The notes: generated by a model not told the origin, from the sequence alone. A stretch of 42,566 nt of DNA from Chloroflexota bacterium (GCA_027618515.1 JAQCEV010000013.1:1-42566); one strand, 5' to 3'; shown: positions 8,022-17,561, counted from the stretch's first letter. A program made the numbers and translations.

Positions 8022-9956
8022 CTACGGAATCAGGATCCCTGTCAGTACCGGAAGCGCAAACGAGAACCTGCTCCCCGCCTCATACTCGCTTTCGACCCAG
8101 ATCCGACCACCGTAATGCTCCACGATCTCTTTGCAGATCGACAGACCCAGCCCGGTTCCCTTTGGCTTACCTGTGAGCGTATCGCCGACCTGGCTGAAAC
8201 GCTCAAACACTAAAGGAATGTCGCCCGGCGAAATGCCGGTGCCCTGATCCTCAACTGAGACCAGAAGCTCTGACCCCACAGACTTGGCTTCTATCCAGAT
8301 CGTCGAGCCATCCGGCGAAAACTTGAACGCGTTGCTCAGGAGATTAGTCATCACCTGGATCAGCTTGTCCGGATCCGCCATCACATCAGCAAGCCCGGAC
8401 GCTGTAGTGATCTCGACTTTTTGCTGCTTCTCGAGGGCCAACGATCGGGTGGAAGCAACCGAATTGTCGATCACTCCTCGCACCGAGACCAGCTCATCCT
8501 CCCAGTCCATCTTCCCCGCCTCGATCTTGGACAGATCCAGCAAATCATTTATCAATCGGATCAAACGATTGCTTTCGTTCACGATGATCCCGATGAACTC
8601 ATTGCGAGAGGCCTCCTCGATGTCCCCGTAGGCTTGCAATATCTCAGCGAACCCTTTTACCGATGTCAGCGGAGTCCGTAGTTCGTGCGAAATCGTGGAC
8701 AGGAACGCGTCCTTCGCCAGATTCGCTTCCCGCAACTCCAGGTTGGCCTCCTCCAGCCGCTTCCGCCCATCCTCCACCTCAAGCTCCATCGCCTTGCGGG
8801 CCGTGATATCCCGCGCCACTCCCTCGTAACGGGCGATCTCACCATCGCCTTCGTAAACCGAGTGGGCAGTCAGGCTGAGCCACACCACGCCCCCATCTCG
8901 CCTGCGCACCTGGGCGTCAAAAGCCTCCACCTGCCCGAATTGCTCCATCAATTGCACGTACCGGGCACGTACCTGCGGGTCCACGTACACCTGCCCAGCG
9001 ATGTCGGTAACCGACTCCACCATCTCTTCGGGGGAATCGTATCCAAGGATTTGCGCCATCATCGGATTACACGATAGGTACCTGCCGGACGGGGAAGCCT
9101 GGTAGATGCCCACGATCGCGCTCTCGAAAACGTCTTGATACTTGCGCTCGGCCACCTTACGGGCTTGTTGCCCCTCAACTCGCTCAGTGATATCGCGAAC
9201 GATTCCGGTGAACATCCGATCACGGCCAACCTCAGCCGAACCAACCTCCAACTCCATCGGGAAAACGGAGCCGTCCTTCCGAAGCCCCGATACTTCACGG
9301 CCGATGCCGATGATCTTCGCTTCACCTGTCCGCGCATAGTTGTCGATGTACGAATCGTGCTGAGAGTGATCGGGTTCTGGCATCAGCATGGCAATGTTTT
9401 GGCCGATGACCTCGCTATCGCCATATCCGAAGATCGATTCCGCTGACCGATTGAACGACATCACGACCCCGGAACTATCCATCGAGATAATTCCATCCAC
9501 AGTCGTGTCCAGAATCGCCCGCAACCGAGCCTCACTGTCTCTCGCAGTAGCTTCAGCTTGCCGTAGAGCCTCGAATGTCGTCGCTCGTGCCGTCACATCG
9601 CGGACGATGATCGCAACCTCATCCTCTCCGGTCGCGACAAGCCGTGCCTCGAACAATTCGGGGGGGTCTGCCAGGAAAGGCTCCGGCGCGCCATACTCGA
9701 ACGACTGGGGCTCCCCCGTGTCCAGGCAACGGGCGACGAAGTCCATGACCTGTTCAGCCATGGGCGGAGGAAAAAGGTCGCTGGCATTCATCCCCACCAG
9801 TTCCTCGGCAGAGACCCACAACAGGGGGTGATCGGGGGTGAGCACCTCCAGGAATGTTCCACTGCGGTCGATGACCATGAGCAGATCGGGACTCGCTGCG
9901 ACCAGATGCCGAGTCCGACGATTACTAGCCGCCAGTTGCTGCTCGTTAGAATCCAT
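8022..9956 (-). CDS. Triple-PAS sensor histidine kinase
   Basis: The 644-residue kinase has three PAS domains (about 15-130, 142-265, 272-395; PAS2 has the signature FNRSAESIFGYGDSEVIG). A short coiled linker, a HisKA domain with H424 (LSTISHELRTPL) and an HATPase domain with DQGTGI and GTGLGLSICKEIVEHYGG follow. There are no membrane segments, so it is cytoplasmic and probably senses redox state, light or a small ligand through PAS. No receiver is attached. Its start overlaps the receiver-only gene by 11 bp, which implies translational coupling and a shared phosphorelay. Confidence 0.93.
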   Translation of the reverse strand: MDSNEQQLAASNRRTRHLVAASPDLLMVIDRSGTFLEVLTPDHPLLWVSAEELVGMNASDLFPPPMAEQVMDFVARCLDTGEPQSFEYGAPEPFLADPPELFEARLVATGEDEVAIIVRDVTARATTFEALRQAEATARDSEARLRAILDTTVDGIISMDSSGVVMSFNRSAESIFGYGDSEVIGQNIAMLMPEPDHSQHDSYIDNYARTGEAKIIGIGREVSGLRKDGSVFPMELEVGSAEVGRDRMFTGIVRDITERVEGQQARKVAERKYQDVFESAIVGIYQASPSGRYLSCNPMMAQILGYDSPEEMVESVTDIAGQVYVDPQVRARYVQLMEQFGQVEAFDAQVRRRDGGVVWLSLTAHSVYEGDGEIARYEGVARDITARKAMELEVEDGRKRLEEANLELREANLAKDAFLSTISHELRTPLTSVKGFAEILQAYGDIEEASRNEFIGIIVNESNRLIRLINDLLDLSKIEAGKMDWEDELVSVRGVIDNSVASTRSLALEKQQKVEITTASGLADVMADPDKLIQVMTNLLSNAFKFSPDGSTIWIEAKSVGSELLVSVEDQGTGISPGDIPLVFERFSQVGDTLTGKPKGTGLGLSICKEIVEHYGGRIWVESEYEAGSRFSFALPVLTGILIP

Positions 9957-10326
9957 CGTGATCGGCCAACTCCTTGAACCGCTGTGCGATTTCCACAGGA
10001 TTAAAGGGCTTCACGATATATTCGTCTGCTCCCGCCTCAAGTCCTTTGACCCGGTCGGAATCCTGCCCCTTGGCAGTCAAGAGAGCGACGTAGGTTCCCG
10101 CAAGATCAGGATCGCTCTTGATCGCCTCACAAACCTCATATCCGTTCATGCGTGGCATCATCACGTCCAACAGAACGACCTTTGGTCGTGCTTCGCGAAC
10201 CACCCGCAACGCTTCCTCGCCATCGAACGCAACGAGTACACGTAGTTGCGCTCGTTCCAAAACGAACGAAAGCTGCCGAACTATGTTCGGTTCATCATCA
10301 ACCACAAGGATCGTGTCTTGATTCAT
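9946..10326 (-). CDS. Receiver-only response regulator
   Basis: The product is 126 residues of receiver domain only. Acidic D10/D11 (LVVDDEP), D54 (VVLLDVMMPRMNG), the Thr in VALLTAKG and the Lys in YIVKPFNP are all intact. It has no output domain, as in CheY- and Spo0F-like phosphotransfer proteins. ATG 10326 is preferred because it starts right before the first strand (MNQDTILVVDDE); an upstream GTG at 10365 adds 13 atypical residues. Its end overlaps the PAS kinase start. Confidence 0.9.
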   Translation of the reverse strand: MNQDTILVVDDEPNIVRQLSFVLERAQLRVLVAFDGEEALRVVREARPKVVLLDVMMPRMNGYEVCEAIKSDPDLAGTYVALLTAKGQDSDRVKGLEAGADEYIVKPFNPVEIAQRFKELADHDGF

Positions 10327-10429
10327 TTCTGCAATCCAACGCAGGCAAGAAACTCTAGAGGGCACCTGCAGTGACGCCTACGATACACCCACGACCATCG
10401 CGTAGGCGTGCCCCTCAACCACGAATCCG

Positions 10430-11119
10430 CTACACCGTCGCCGCCTCCGGGGCCGCGTACCGGTATCCGAATGACCGCACGGTCTCGATGACAGGATGAG
10501 GCCCCGTCCCGACCGCGAGCTTCTTCCGCAGAAAAGAGACGTATACCCGGACATTAGCAGGACCGCCAGTACCGTCCTCCCACGCCTCATCCAGCAACTC
10601 CTCAGCGGTCCGCACTGCCCCCGCTGACCGCACCAGAGCCGAAAGCAGCCGGTATTCAATGGGCGAAAGTTCTACTTTTTCACCCTGCACCGAAACCTTG
10701 TGTGTCCGGAAATCGACCACCAAACCGGCATCCCGGTACTCCGGCTCGAACCCCGGTCGCACCGCCCTACGGAGATTCGCATCTATCCGCGCTAGAAGCT
10801 CGGCCTTGCCGATGGACTTCCCCACGTAGTCGTCGGCACCGCCCGAAAGGCCACGAACCTTCTCCGCTTCTTTCACCATGCCCGACAGCAAGATGATTGG
10901 AGTCTCCGACATCTCTCGAACGCGCTCAAGCAACTCCCACCCATCCATGACCGGCATCGCCACGTCCATCAGTAGCAGATCAGGATGTTGCGAGAAACAC
11001 TCACGCAAGCCAACCTGCCCGTTCGGAGCCTGGATCGCCTGGTGACCGGCGCTCTCCACCCAATGAGCAACCAGCGCCCGCCAATCTTCGTTATCGTCCA
11101 CCACCAGTATCTTTGCCAT
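10430..11119 (-). CDS. OmpR/PhoB-family response regulator
   Basis: The 229-residue protein (MAKILVVDDNEDW) has phosphoacceptor D52 (LLLMDVAMPVMDG). In the strand-5 region it has YVGKSIGK, where most relatives have KPF; the Lys is kept but the Pro is replaced. The C-terminal winged helix ends with VRSFGYRYAAPE. ATG 11119 is chosen because the receiver begins directly there and agaggg lies upstream; the frame extends to 11146. It is a second DNA-binding regulator in the same minus-strand cluster, about 100 bp from the next gene. Confidence 0.9.
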   Translation of the reverse strand: MAKILVVDDNEDWRALVAHWVESAGHQAIQAPNGQVGLRECFSQHPDLLLMDVAMPVMDGWELLERVREMSETPIILLSGMVKEAEKVRGLSGGADDYVGKSIGKAELLARIDANLRRAVRPGFEPEYRDAGLVVDFRTHKVSVQGEKVELSPIEYRLLSALVRSAGAVRTAEELLDEAWEDGTGGPANVRVYVSFLRKKLAVGTGPHPVIETVRSFGYRYAAPEAATV

Positions 11120-11249
11120 TACGCAACCCTCTGGATGCCGGAGCACACCGCGAAAGCGCGCGCTCCATGATCCCTTTGATCGTCGTATCTTCCGTAATAT
11201 ACCGCGCCCTGCTGACAGCAGGCACCGTTAGAGAGTCCTATTGCCAGCC

Positions 11250-11720
11250 TCAAGTGTCACCACCCGATAACCGACCAGCCGTAAACCCCGCCCGGATATC
11301 ACTCACCTGATCCCCAAGATTCAATGCCCAGAACGGCTTCGGCACAACGCCCGCGAACCCGAACGGATAGGCAAGCCCCAGATCGCTCTGAGGGATATCA
11401 GAGAAGGCGATCACCGGGCACCCCGCTCGATCCGCCATCAGGTAGAGCGCCTCAATTGCCCGCATGTCTTCCATGCCTTCGACCCTCGGATCCAACAGCA
11501 GCGCAGCGAACGCGATCTTTTCCATCTGCTCCAACGCTTCCTGGATATCAGGGACCTCAACCACGCAATAGTTGCCCGTCGCCTCCAGAGCCCTCGCCGT
11601 CACCTCACGGAGGGTATCGTCGCGTTCCGCAAGCAACACGAATGTAGGCAGGAGAACCTCTTCTCTCTCGGGGTTCGAATCAGGATTCAATGTTGGTTCC
11701 ATCAAACTCATACTCGTCAT
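11250..11720 (-). CDS. Receiver-like protein with extended N terminus
   Basis: The 156-residue protein has about 25 polar N-terminal residues, then a receiver fold. It shows FVLLAERDD at strand 1, D77 (ALLLDPRVEG) at the phosphoacceptor position, PVIAFSD at strand 4 and the strand-5 Lys in GVVPKPFWAL. No output domain is present. The start at ATG 11720 follows agaaggtg; two further in-frame ATGs lie within 20 nt. It is divergent from the kinase at 11942, with about 220 bp between the chosen starts, so the two may share regulation. Confidence 0.75.
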   Translation of the reverse strand: MTSMSLMEPTLNPDSNPEREEVLLPTFVLLAERDDTLREVTARALEATGNYCVVEVPDIQEALEQMEKIAFAALLLDPRVEGMEDMRAIEALYLMADRAGCPVIAFSDIPQSDLGLAYPFGFAGVVPKPFWALNLGDQVSDIRAGFTAGRLSGGDT

Positions 11721-11941
11721 CTCAGTCGCACCTTCTGGCGGACGCACCACGTTGTGTCTCGCTCCACCATAGGCTCGCTTCGAAAAACTGCCCTCCACGA
11801 AACGTTATGATTTTGAAAATAACCACAACCGCGAATCCAGGGGCGGCATGCTGTCGCGCGGCTGGGCAACCGGAACCAAGCGCAGTAGTATCGACCAGCC
11901 TCCCGTCAGCCGCGCCACCCCAGATCCCGCGTGAAGATGCA

Positions 11942-13558
11942 GTGTCCAACCCCCAGCTAAACCAACGAATGAGCCGCATGACCCGGGTGCCCGCACTGGC
12001 GGCGCTGGCCCTGATGATGGCCGCCGTTTTCGTTGGTGATCTCCTCCTCGAACTGGGCGTGGCCGCGGGCATCCCCTACATCATCCCCGTGATCCTCAGC
12101 CTTTGGGTTCCAGGCCGACGCGACACTCTCACTGTGGCCGTCGGCGCGACGCTACTGACCGGCCTGGGCTTCTTCCTCTCACCTGATGCCGAAGACATCG
12201 AGCTCTGGAAGATCATCCTCAACCGGCTCTACGCAGTCCTCGCCATCTGGGTCGTCGCAGTCCTCGGTATGCAGCGAAAGCTCGCCGAAGAATCCGCAGC
12301 CCGCTCCGCTAAAGACAACCTACTGCTGTTCATGGCCGCCGCGATCACCGCTGAAGTTGATGACGCTGAGGACGCCTTGCAGCGCAGTCTTCGGGTCATC
12401 TGTGCCTACCTCGGCTGGCCAGTAGGCCACCTTTACATGCAAAGCGAAGCCGAAGAAGGAAATACCGGGGCGCGAGGCCTCGTCCCCACGGGCATATGGC
12501 ATCTCGACGATCCCCAAGAGTTCGCGGCGTTTCGGCGTATCACCGACCAAACGCCCATCCGATCAGGCGAAGAGCTTCCTGGGCGCATCGCGGAAACGGG
12601 TGAACCCATATGGATCCCCGACATCCGCACCGACCCGGGTTTCCTACGCGACCAACAAGGTGAGCCCCTTGGGATCCGAGGAGCCTTCGGGTTCCCGATC
12701 AAAGTTGGCGCCGACACCGTCGCCGTGCTTGAATTCTTCGCTCGCCACACCGTCACCGAAGACAAACGCACGTCCCGACTGATGCTCGCCATTGGCACGC
12801 ACATGAGCACCCTCTTAGAGCGCGAGCAAAACAGGCACGAGCTAGCCCAGACTGCCATGGATCTCACGGCCACCAAACATGACCTCGAAGCCTTCACCTA
12901 CACCGTGTCCCACGACCTACGCTCACCCCTCCGTGCCATCGAAGGCTTCTCGCACATCCTCACTGACGAGCACAGCAGCGAACTATCCCCAGACGCACGC
13001 AAGTACCTGGACCGCATACGGAACAGCGCTCAGCAGATGAACATCCTCATCGACCAACTGCTGGAGTTCTCGCGACTCGGACGCGAGTCCTTGAGCAAGC
13101 AAACAGTCGATATTGATGAACTTGTCCGCGAAATCATCGACGAAGTATCGGCACGCCTGGAGGGACGAAACGTCAAATTCGTTGTGGCCACGCTCCCTGC
13201 CTGCGACGGCGACCCGGGCCTGATCGCCGAGGTTTTCATCAATCTCATTGATAACGCTATGAAGTATTCGAGAGGGAGCGATCCATCCCGTATCGAGATC
13301 GGGTACCACGAGAACGGCGCACGCTCCGCTTACTTCGTACGCGACAACGGCGTCGGCTTTGACATGCGGAACGCCGACAAGCTCTTCGGTGTCTTCCAGC
13401 GCCTCCACGACGCCAAGGACTTCGAAGGCACCGGCGTCGGGCTCGCTATCGTCCACCGCATCGTCGCACGCCACGGAGGGATGATCTGGGCAAACGCCGC
13501 GCTAGACCAAGGCGCCACGTTCAGCTTTACGCTGGGAACCACAAAGCGCCCGATCTGA
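11942..13558 (+). CDS. Membrane histidine kinase with GAF domain
   Basis: About four N-terminal membrane segments (roughly residues 15-100 from GTG 11942) are followed by a helical linker. A GAF-type domain (about 130-290), a HisKA domain with H324 (TVSHDLRSPLRAIEGF) and an HATPase with DNGVGFDM and GTGVGLAIVHRIVARHGG complete the protein. HisKA resembles the phytochrome-type kinases. The start is uncertain: ATG 11807, GTG 11942 and ATG 11969 are all open. Composition before 11942 looks less coding-like and no start has a strong ribosome-binding site. No cognate regulator is adjacent on the plus strand, so it may signal to the divergent regulators. Confidence 0.85.
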   Translation: MSNPQLNQRMSRMTRVPALAALALMMAAVFVGDLLLELGVAAGIPYIIPVILSLWVPGRRDTLTVAVGATLLTGLGFFLSPDAEDIELWKIILNRLYAVLAIWVVAVLGMQRKLAEESAARSAKDNLLLFMAAAITAEVDDAEDALQRSLRVICAYLGWPVGHLYMQSEAEEGNTGARGLVPTGIWHLDDPQEFAAFRRITDQTPIRSGEELPGRIAETGEPIWIPDIRTDPGFLRDQQGEPLGIRGAFGFPIKVGADTVAVLEFFARHTVTEDKRTSRLMLAIGTHMSTLLEREQNRHELAQTAMDLTATKHDLEAFTYTVSHDLRSPLRAIEGFSHILTDEHSSELSPDARKYLDRIRNSAQQMNILIDQLLEFSRLGRESLSKQTVDIDELVREIIDEVSARLEGRNVKFVVATLPACDGDPGLIAEVFINLIDNAMKYSRGSDPSRIEIGYHENGARSAYFVRDNGVGFDMRNADKLFGVFQRLHDAKDFEGTGVGLAIVHRIVARHGGMIWANAALDQGATFSFTLGTTKRPI

Positions 13559-13590
13559 CGCCCTTCGTTATTGGGCGCGCCCCTAGTCGA

Positions 13591-13618
13591 GGTCGACCCA
13601 ACTCACGTTGAGTCGACC
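13591..13618. other. 28-bp imperfect palindrome
   Basis: Positions 13591-13597 (ggtcgac) pair with 13612-13618 (gtcgacc), and 13599-13602 (caac) with 13607-13610 (gttg), around a tcac loop with one C-A mismatch. It lies 32 bp after the kinase stop and upstream of the ABC-2 operon. It could be a terminator without a U tract or an operator for the ABC operon. Confidence 0.4.
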
Positions 13619-13756
13619 GTCATCACCTAGCGTGGTCGGCGCCGCACGCGGGCTGTCTGAGGGTGTCAGGAGTCCAACCAAGGCCAGTATGGTTGCTGAG
13701 CCTTGCCAGCGACGCCCGGAGAGTCGAGAATCGGCCCCCCAAGGCTAAAGGACACA

Positions 13757-14506
13757 GTGTTGATTGAGATTGAGCACGTAACAAAGCGGTATGGCTCTGT
13801 TACCCCGGTTAATGACGTTTCATTCAGCGTCCAGCGGGGCGAGATTGTAGGATTCGTAGGCCCTAATGGCGCAGGCAAGTCCACTACGATGAAGATGCTC
13901 GCCTGCCTCTTGCCACCGAGTGAAGGCACGGCCAAGATTGCCGGATTCGACACCGTGTACGAATCCACGGACGCTCGGCGCAACCTCGGCTACTTGCCCG
14001 AGTCGGTACCCCTGTATGACGACATGACCGTCCGGTCTTATCTGGACTACATGGGTGCTCTGCGAGACGTACCCAAGCACGACCGCGCTCGTCTTGTCGA
14101 TGCCGTGATTGAAACCGTCGGCGTTGCGGAGTACCGGGATCGCCCTATCCGAACGCTGTCCAAGGGCTATCGCCAACGAGTCGGGATAGGACAGACCATA
14201 TTGCACGAGCCTCCCGTCATCATCCTCGACGAGCCAACGAATGGACTTGATCCCGCTCAAATGGTCGAGATGCGGAAGGTGATCAAAGGGCTCGGCAAAG
14301 AGCACGCCGTGCTGCTCAGCAGTCATCTGCTTTCGGAGGTCGCTATGATCTGCAACAGGATGGTCGTCATCTCCCGTGGACGGATCGTAGGAGATGGGTC
14401 GATGGCTGAGCTATCCAAGGCAGCCAACCTAGGCATCACCGCTACAGCAGAAGACATTTTCATGTCGCTAACCGGCACATCTGAGGCGCAGGCCACACAT
14501 GGGTAA
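13757..14506 (+). CDS. ABC-2 transporter ATP-binding protein (GldA-like)
   Basis: The 249-residue ATPase has Walker A at 35-43 (GPNGAGKST), an LSKGYRQRVG signature, Walker B (VIILDEPTNGLDP) and the switch His in LLSSHLLSE. GTG 13757 is preferred because aaagga lies 4 nt upstream and the ABC fold starts there; TTG 13760 is equally possible and the frame opens to 13703. It overlaps the permease gene by 8 bp. With the three following genes it forms the set seen for gliding-type GldA/GldF/GldG systems, which also occurs in non-gliding bacteria. Export or cell-surface remodelling is likely; the substrate is unknown. Confidence 0.9.
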   Translation: MLIEIEHVTKRYGSVTPVNDVSFSVQRGEIVGFVGPNGAGKSTTMKMLACLLPPSEGTAKIAGFDTVYESTDARRNLGYLPESVPLYDDMTVRSYLDYMGALRDVPKHDRARLVDAVIETVGVAEYRDRPIRTLSKGYRQRVGIGQTILHEPPVIILDEPTNGLDPAQMVEMRKVIKGLGKEHAVLLSSHLLSEVAMICNRMVVISRGRIVGDGSMAELSKAANLGITATAEDIFMSLTGTSEAQATHG

Positions 14507-15212
14507 AACGTTCCTCATCGCACGTCGGGAAATGATCGCCTACCTAACATCTCCATCCGTGTACATCATCGCGGCGGTGTTCACCGCTATCGCTGGTTAC
14601 TTCTTCGTAGACGGCCTATCCGTACTGTTCCCCGAGGCAACGGTGAGTCCGTACGCAGGGGCGATCACCCTAGCCTTGGTGTTTATCGCGCCCGCGCTCA
14701 CCATGCGACTGTTCGCGGAGGAATTGCGGCTCGGCACCATAGATCTGGTGATGTCCGCACCCGTAAGCGAATGGCAATTGACGTTGGGCAAATACCTCGG
14801 AGTGCTCGTGCCCTTCGTTGGCATGTTGGCGTTGACTTCGTTTCTTGCGGGCTTGTTCTATTGGCTTGGCTCGCCCGACTCGGGCCCGATTTTCACTGCC
14901 TACTTGGGCCTCTTCCTCTATGGAGCGGCGGCTCTCGCCGTAGGCCTTTGGGCCTCATCCCTTACGGCCAATCAAGCGCTCGCAGCCGTCGTTGGCATCG
15001 GACTACTAGTGCTGTTCTCCGTCACCCAACTCGCAGCGGCCAATACCACGGGGTGGATCGCGGAGTCATTTCAGATGATCTCCATCGTGCATCATTTCGC
15101 GGATTTTCGGCGCGGCGTTTTCAACCTGACGGACGTCGCTTATTACCTCAGTGTGACCGCGACATTCTTATTCCTGTGCGTGCGAACTCTGGAGAGCCGA
15201 CGGTGGCTATGA
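14499..15212 (+). CDS. ABC-2 type permease (GldF-like)
   Basis: The 237-residue integral membrane protein has about six hydrophobic segments. The N-terminal IARREMIAYLTSPSVYII is typical of ABC-2 permeases of the GldF/NosY type, and the conserved LTMRLFAEELRLGTIDLVMSA stretch follows helix 2. It would form the membrane channel for the ATPase just upstream. The 8-bp overlap with that gene implies translational coupling. Confidence 0.9.
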   Translation: MGKTFLIARREMIAYLTSPSVYIIAAVFTAIAGYFFVDGLSVLFPEATVSPYAGAITLALVFIAPALTMRLFAEELRLGTIDLVMSAPVSEWQLTLGKYLGVLVPFVGMLALTSFLAGLFYWLGSPDSGPIFTAYLGLFLYGAAALAVGLWASSLTANQALAAVVGIGLLVLFSVTQLAAANTTGWIAESFQMISIVHHFADFRRGVFNLTDVAYYLSVTATFLFLCVRTLESRRWL

Positions 15213-15234
15213 TCGCTTCGACGAGGCGCGCTTC

Positions 15235-16869
15235 ATGTTGACGCAGATCACCCGCTGGCGGCGGACAATCACCAAAGCGTTTGACGACGCCCCCCTAGCC
15301 ACGGGAACGGGCGCGGTAGGTGTCGTGGGGCTCGTCGTCGGAGCGCTCGTACGCTTGCTTGCGCCAACGATCGGGGCAAGCGGAACCATCGTCGCATCCG
15401 TTGGGCTAGCGCTCGTGGCCTTCGCGGCACTAGAGCGTCTGGCGCGGACCAGTTCCATGGTTGGTCGTCGTCGTCGTCGCTACGGACTGAGCGTCACAAT
15501 GACGCTTGTCGCGTTCGCGACCCTCGTGGTGGCGGTGAACCTGCTGGTCTCGGAGTTGAACGTGAGGGCCGACCTGACCGCTGCTCGCCAATTCACCCTG
15601 GCTGACCAGACGGCGGCCATACTCGACGGGATGGAATCGCCTATCGAAGCGACCGCGTTTTTCGTGGATCGATTCGACGGTGCAAATCAGGATCTGGCCG
15701 CGCTTCGAGATCGGACTGAAAACCTACTCCGGGAGTTCGAGCGCATGTCTGACGGTCGGTTCTCGTACCGGTTCGTCGACCCCGAAACTCAACCCTCGGT
15801 CGCTCTTGAATTGGGGATCAACCGCTATCCAGCAGTGGTATTTGACGCCGTGGACTCCGGCCTTCGGAGCACCTCGCTAGCATCGAGCAATGTCGAGCAA
15901 TCATTCTTGACAGCGTTGCTCATCGCGACAGGCGGCGCGCAGAAGGTTGCGTACATACTGACCGGGCACCGCGAGATGGTCGCCGACGACAACGGAGTCA
16001 GCAGCGCCCGCGGGTTCGGCGTGGCCGTGGAAGGACTTCGCAACGACACATTCCAGGTAGCCTCTCTCAATCTGATCAACACAGGGGCTGTGCCCTCCAA
16101 CGCGGCCGTGCTGATCGTCGCCTCGCCTCTCGACGCCGTCACCTCCCTCGAAGCCGCCGCACTTGACGTCTACCTCCAAGGTGGAGGCCGGATTCTCGTC
16201 ACGGTCGAGCCTGAATCTGACCGCTCGTGGGCGGCTTGGCTCGCGCGCTGGGGCATCAACGTTGGTGACGGGTACGTGATCGACATGGGCAATCACGTGG
16301 CAGGCAGGCCGGGAGTTCCGATCTTGGCGCCTGACCAGTATCAGGCGCTCTACATCACAGGCGGCTTGGACGTGACGATCTTCCCGGGACTCGCGCCGGT
16401 CGGATTCATCACGGATCCATCGTTGATCCTCAATCTCGTGGACTTTGATATTTTGGGCATGACCACGCCAGATTCCTTTACAGGTATGCAGCTGTCCCAG
16501 ACCGAGCCAAGCGCCGAAAGCGATATCCACCCTTATGTCGTAGGATTGCTCATGCGTTCGGTAGGCCCCCTCGACATGCCTGCGCCTGACGCCACCACCG
16601 CGCAGTTGGCGACCCTGGCCGTTTTTGGCGATGGAGATTTTGCGTCCAATCGATTCTTCCCGGCCCTCTCGAACGGCGACCTATTCCTCAACGTCGTCAA
16701 CGAACTTACCGGTGACGTCCCCTTGGTACCCGTGCGTGCCAAACCGCTGGAGTTTCGAGGGTTAGTCATCACCGACCAACAGTTCACCCTGGTCCGGCTC
16801 CTTGGGTGGTTCGCCCTACCGCTCGTCCTAGGTGCCGGAGCCGTTATCGTCTGGCTGCGGAGGCGATAG
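15235..16869 (+). CDS. GldG-like ABC transporter auxiliary protein
   Basis: The 544-residue protein has two hydrophobic segments near the N terminus (about 20-65) and one more at about 80-105. A large soluble region (about 110-510) and a final C-terminal membrane helix ending WLRRR follow. The soluble part starts LTAARQFTLADQTAAILDGM, as in the gliding-motility-associated ABC auxiliary (GldG) family. AVLIVASPLDAV and the GGGRILVTVEPES region match the same family. It is probably an extracytoplasmic partner of the ATPase-permease pair, starting 22 bp after the permease gene. Confidence 0.85.
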   Translation: MLTQITRWRRTITKAFDDAPLATGTGAVGVVGLVVGALVRLLAPTIGASGTIVASVGLALVAFAALERLARTSSMVGRRRRRYGLSVTMTLVAFATLVVAVNLLVSELNVRADLTAARQFTLADQTAAILDGMESPIEATAFFVDRFDGANQDLAALRDRTENLLREFERMSDGRFSYRFVDPETQPSVALELGINRYPAVVFDAVDSGLRSTSLASSNVEQSFLTALLIATGGAQKVAYILTGHREMVADDNGVSSARGFGVAVEGLRNDTFQVASLNLINTGAVPSNAAVLIVASPLDAVTSLEAAALDVYLQGGGRILVTVEPESDRSWAAWLARWGINVGDGYVIDMGNHVAGRPGVPILAPDQYQALYITGGLDVTIFPGLAPVGFITDPSLILNLVDFDILGMTTPDSFTGMQLSQTEPSAESDIHPYVVGLLMRSVGPLDMPAPDATTAQLATLAVFGDGDFASNRFFPALSNGDLFLNVVNELTGDVPLVPVRAKPLEFRGLVITDQQFTLVRLLGWFALPLVLGAGAVIVWLRRR

Positions 16870-16872
16870 CAG

Positions 16873-17415
16873 ATGCCGCGGAGAGAGATCGCGGTGATCG
16901 GGATAGCACTCGTCGTGGTAGCTGTTATCGCGGGAGGCTATTGGATACTGAGGCCTGACGCGCCAGCAGCGACCGCTCCGCCGTTCTTCTATCAACTCAA
17001 CGCTGGCGACATCGAGCGCATCGCCGTGAGTCAGGGAGACATCACGGTCGCATTCGCGTGGGACGAAACCGACGAGGTCTGGCGGTTTGACGACGCCACA
17101 AGGGAAGAACCCGACCCCGACCGCTGGGGCGGCATGCCGGTGCTTCTAGCGGGTCCTCGTATCGAACGGGAACTCTCCGCGGGATTAGATCTAGCCCAGT
17201 TCGGTCTTGCTCTACCTCGGACAACTATCCGAATCTCACTGGAAGGTGGAGCGTTCTTCACCGTCATGGTTGGGAACGAAACGCCTAACGGTGGTGGCCA
17301 CTACGTCATGCAGGGAAACGATGACAAAGTTCTGCTTGTGGACAGCGCCTGGGCCCGGGTGATCGAAAGACTCGTCATCGAACCGCCACGGAAGTCCCTC
17401 TCAACCGCCCAATAA
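16873..17415 (+). CDS. DUF4340-like membrane-anchored protein
   Basis: The 180-residue product has an N-terminal membrane anchor (about 6-25) and a soluble domain with FYQLNAGDIERIAVSQGD and LAQFGLALPRTTIRISLEGG. Both are typical of the DUF4340 proteins encoded next to GldG-like genes. Full-length family members are often longer, so this is a short version with perhaps one repeat unit. It begins 3 bp after the GldG-like stop, with cggagg upstream. Its function is unknown. Confidence 0.8.
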   Translation: MPRREIAVIGIALVVVAVIAGGYWILRPDAPAATAPPFFYQLNAGDIERIAVSQGDITVAFAWDETDEVWRFDDATREEPDPDRWGGMPVLLAGPRIERELSAGLDLAQFGLALPRTTIRISLEGGAFFTVMVGNETPNGGGHYVMQGNDDKVLLVDSAWARVIERLVIEPPRKSLSTAQ

Positions 17416-17460
17416 TCGACCCTGCACCATCGCGCCCGGCCCTGTCCGATGGGGTCTTCA

Positions 17461-17480
17461 GATCACGCTGTTGCGTGATC
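17461..17480. terminator. Perfect 8-bp hairpin after the ABC-2 operon
   Basis: 17461-17468 (gatcacgc) and 17473-17480 (gcgtgatc) form a perfect stem with a tgtt loop, 45 bp after the DUF4340 stop. No U run follows. It is a candidate factor-dependent terminator or an operator. The rest of 17416-17694 holds only the promoter below. Confidence 0.4.
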
Positions 17481-17561
17481 CCGCGATCATGCCGCCCCAC
17501 ATCTCCGCATTTCGCCTTCGCAGTCACCATAAGTGCGAATTTCCACCTCTTGATTACTGGA

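Noticed and set aside
11655-11695. tRNA T-loop-like sequence (ggggttcgaatc)
   Set aside because: The flanks do not pair as a T stem and no acceptor stem is found. The bases encode the acidic N terminus of the receiver-like protein.
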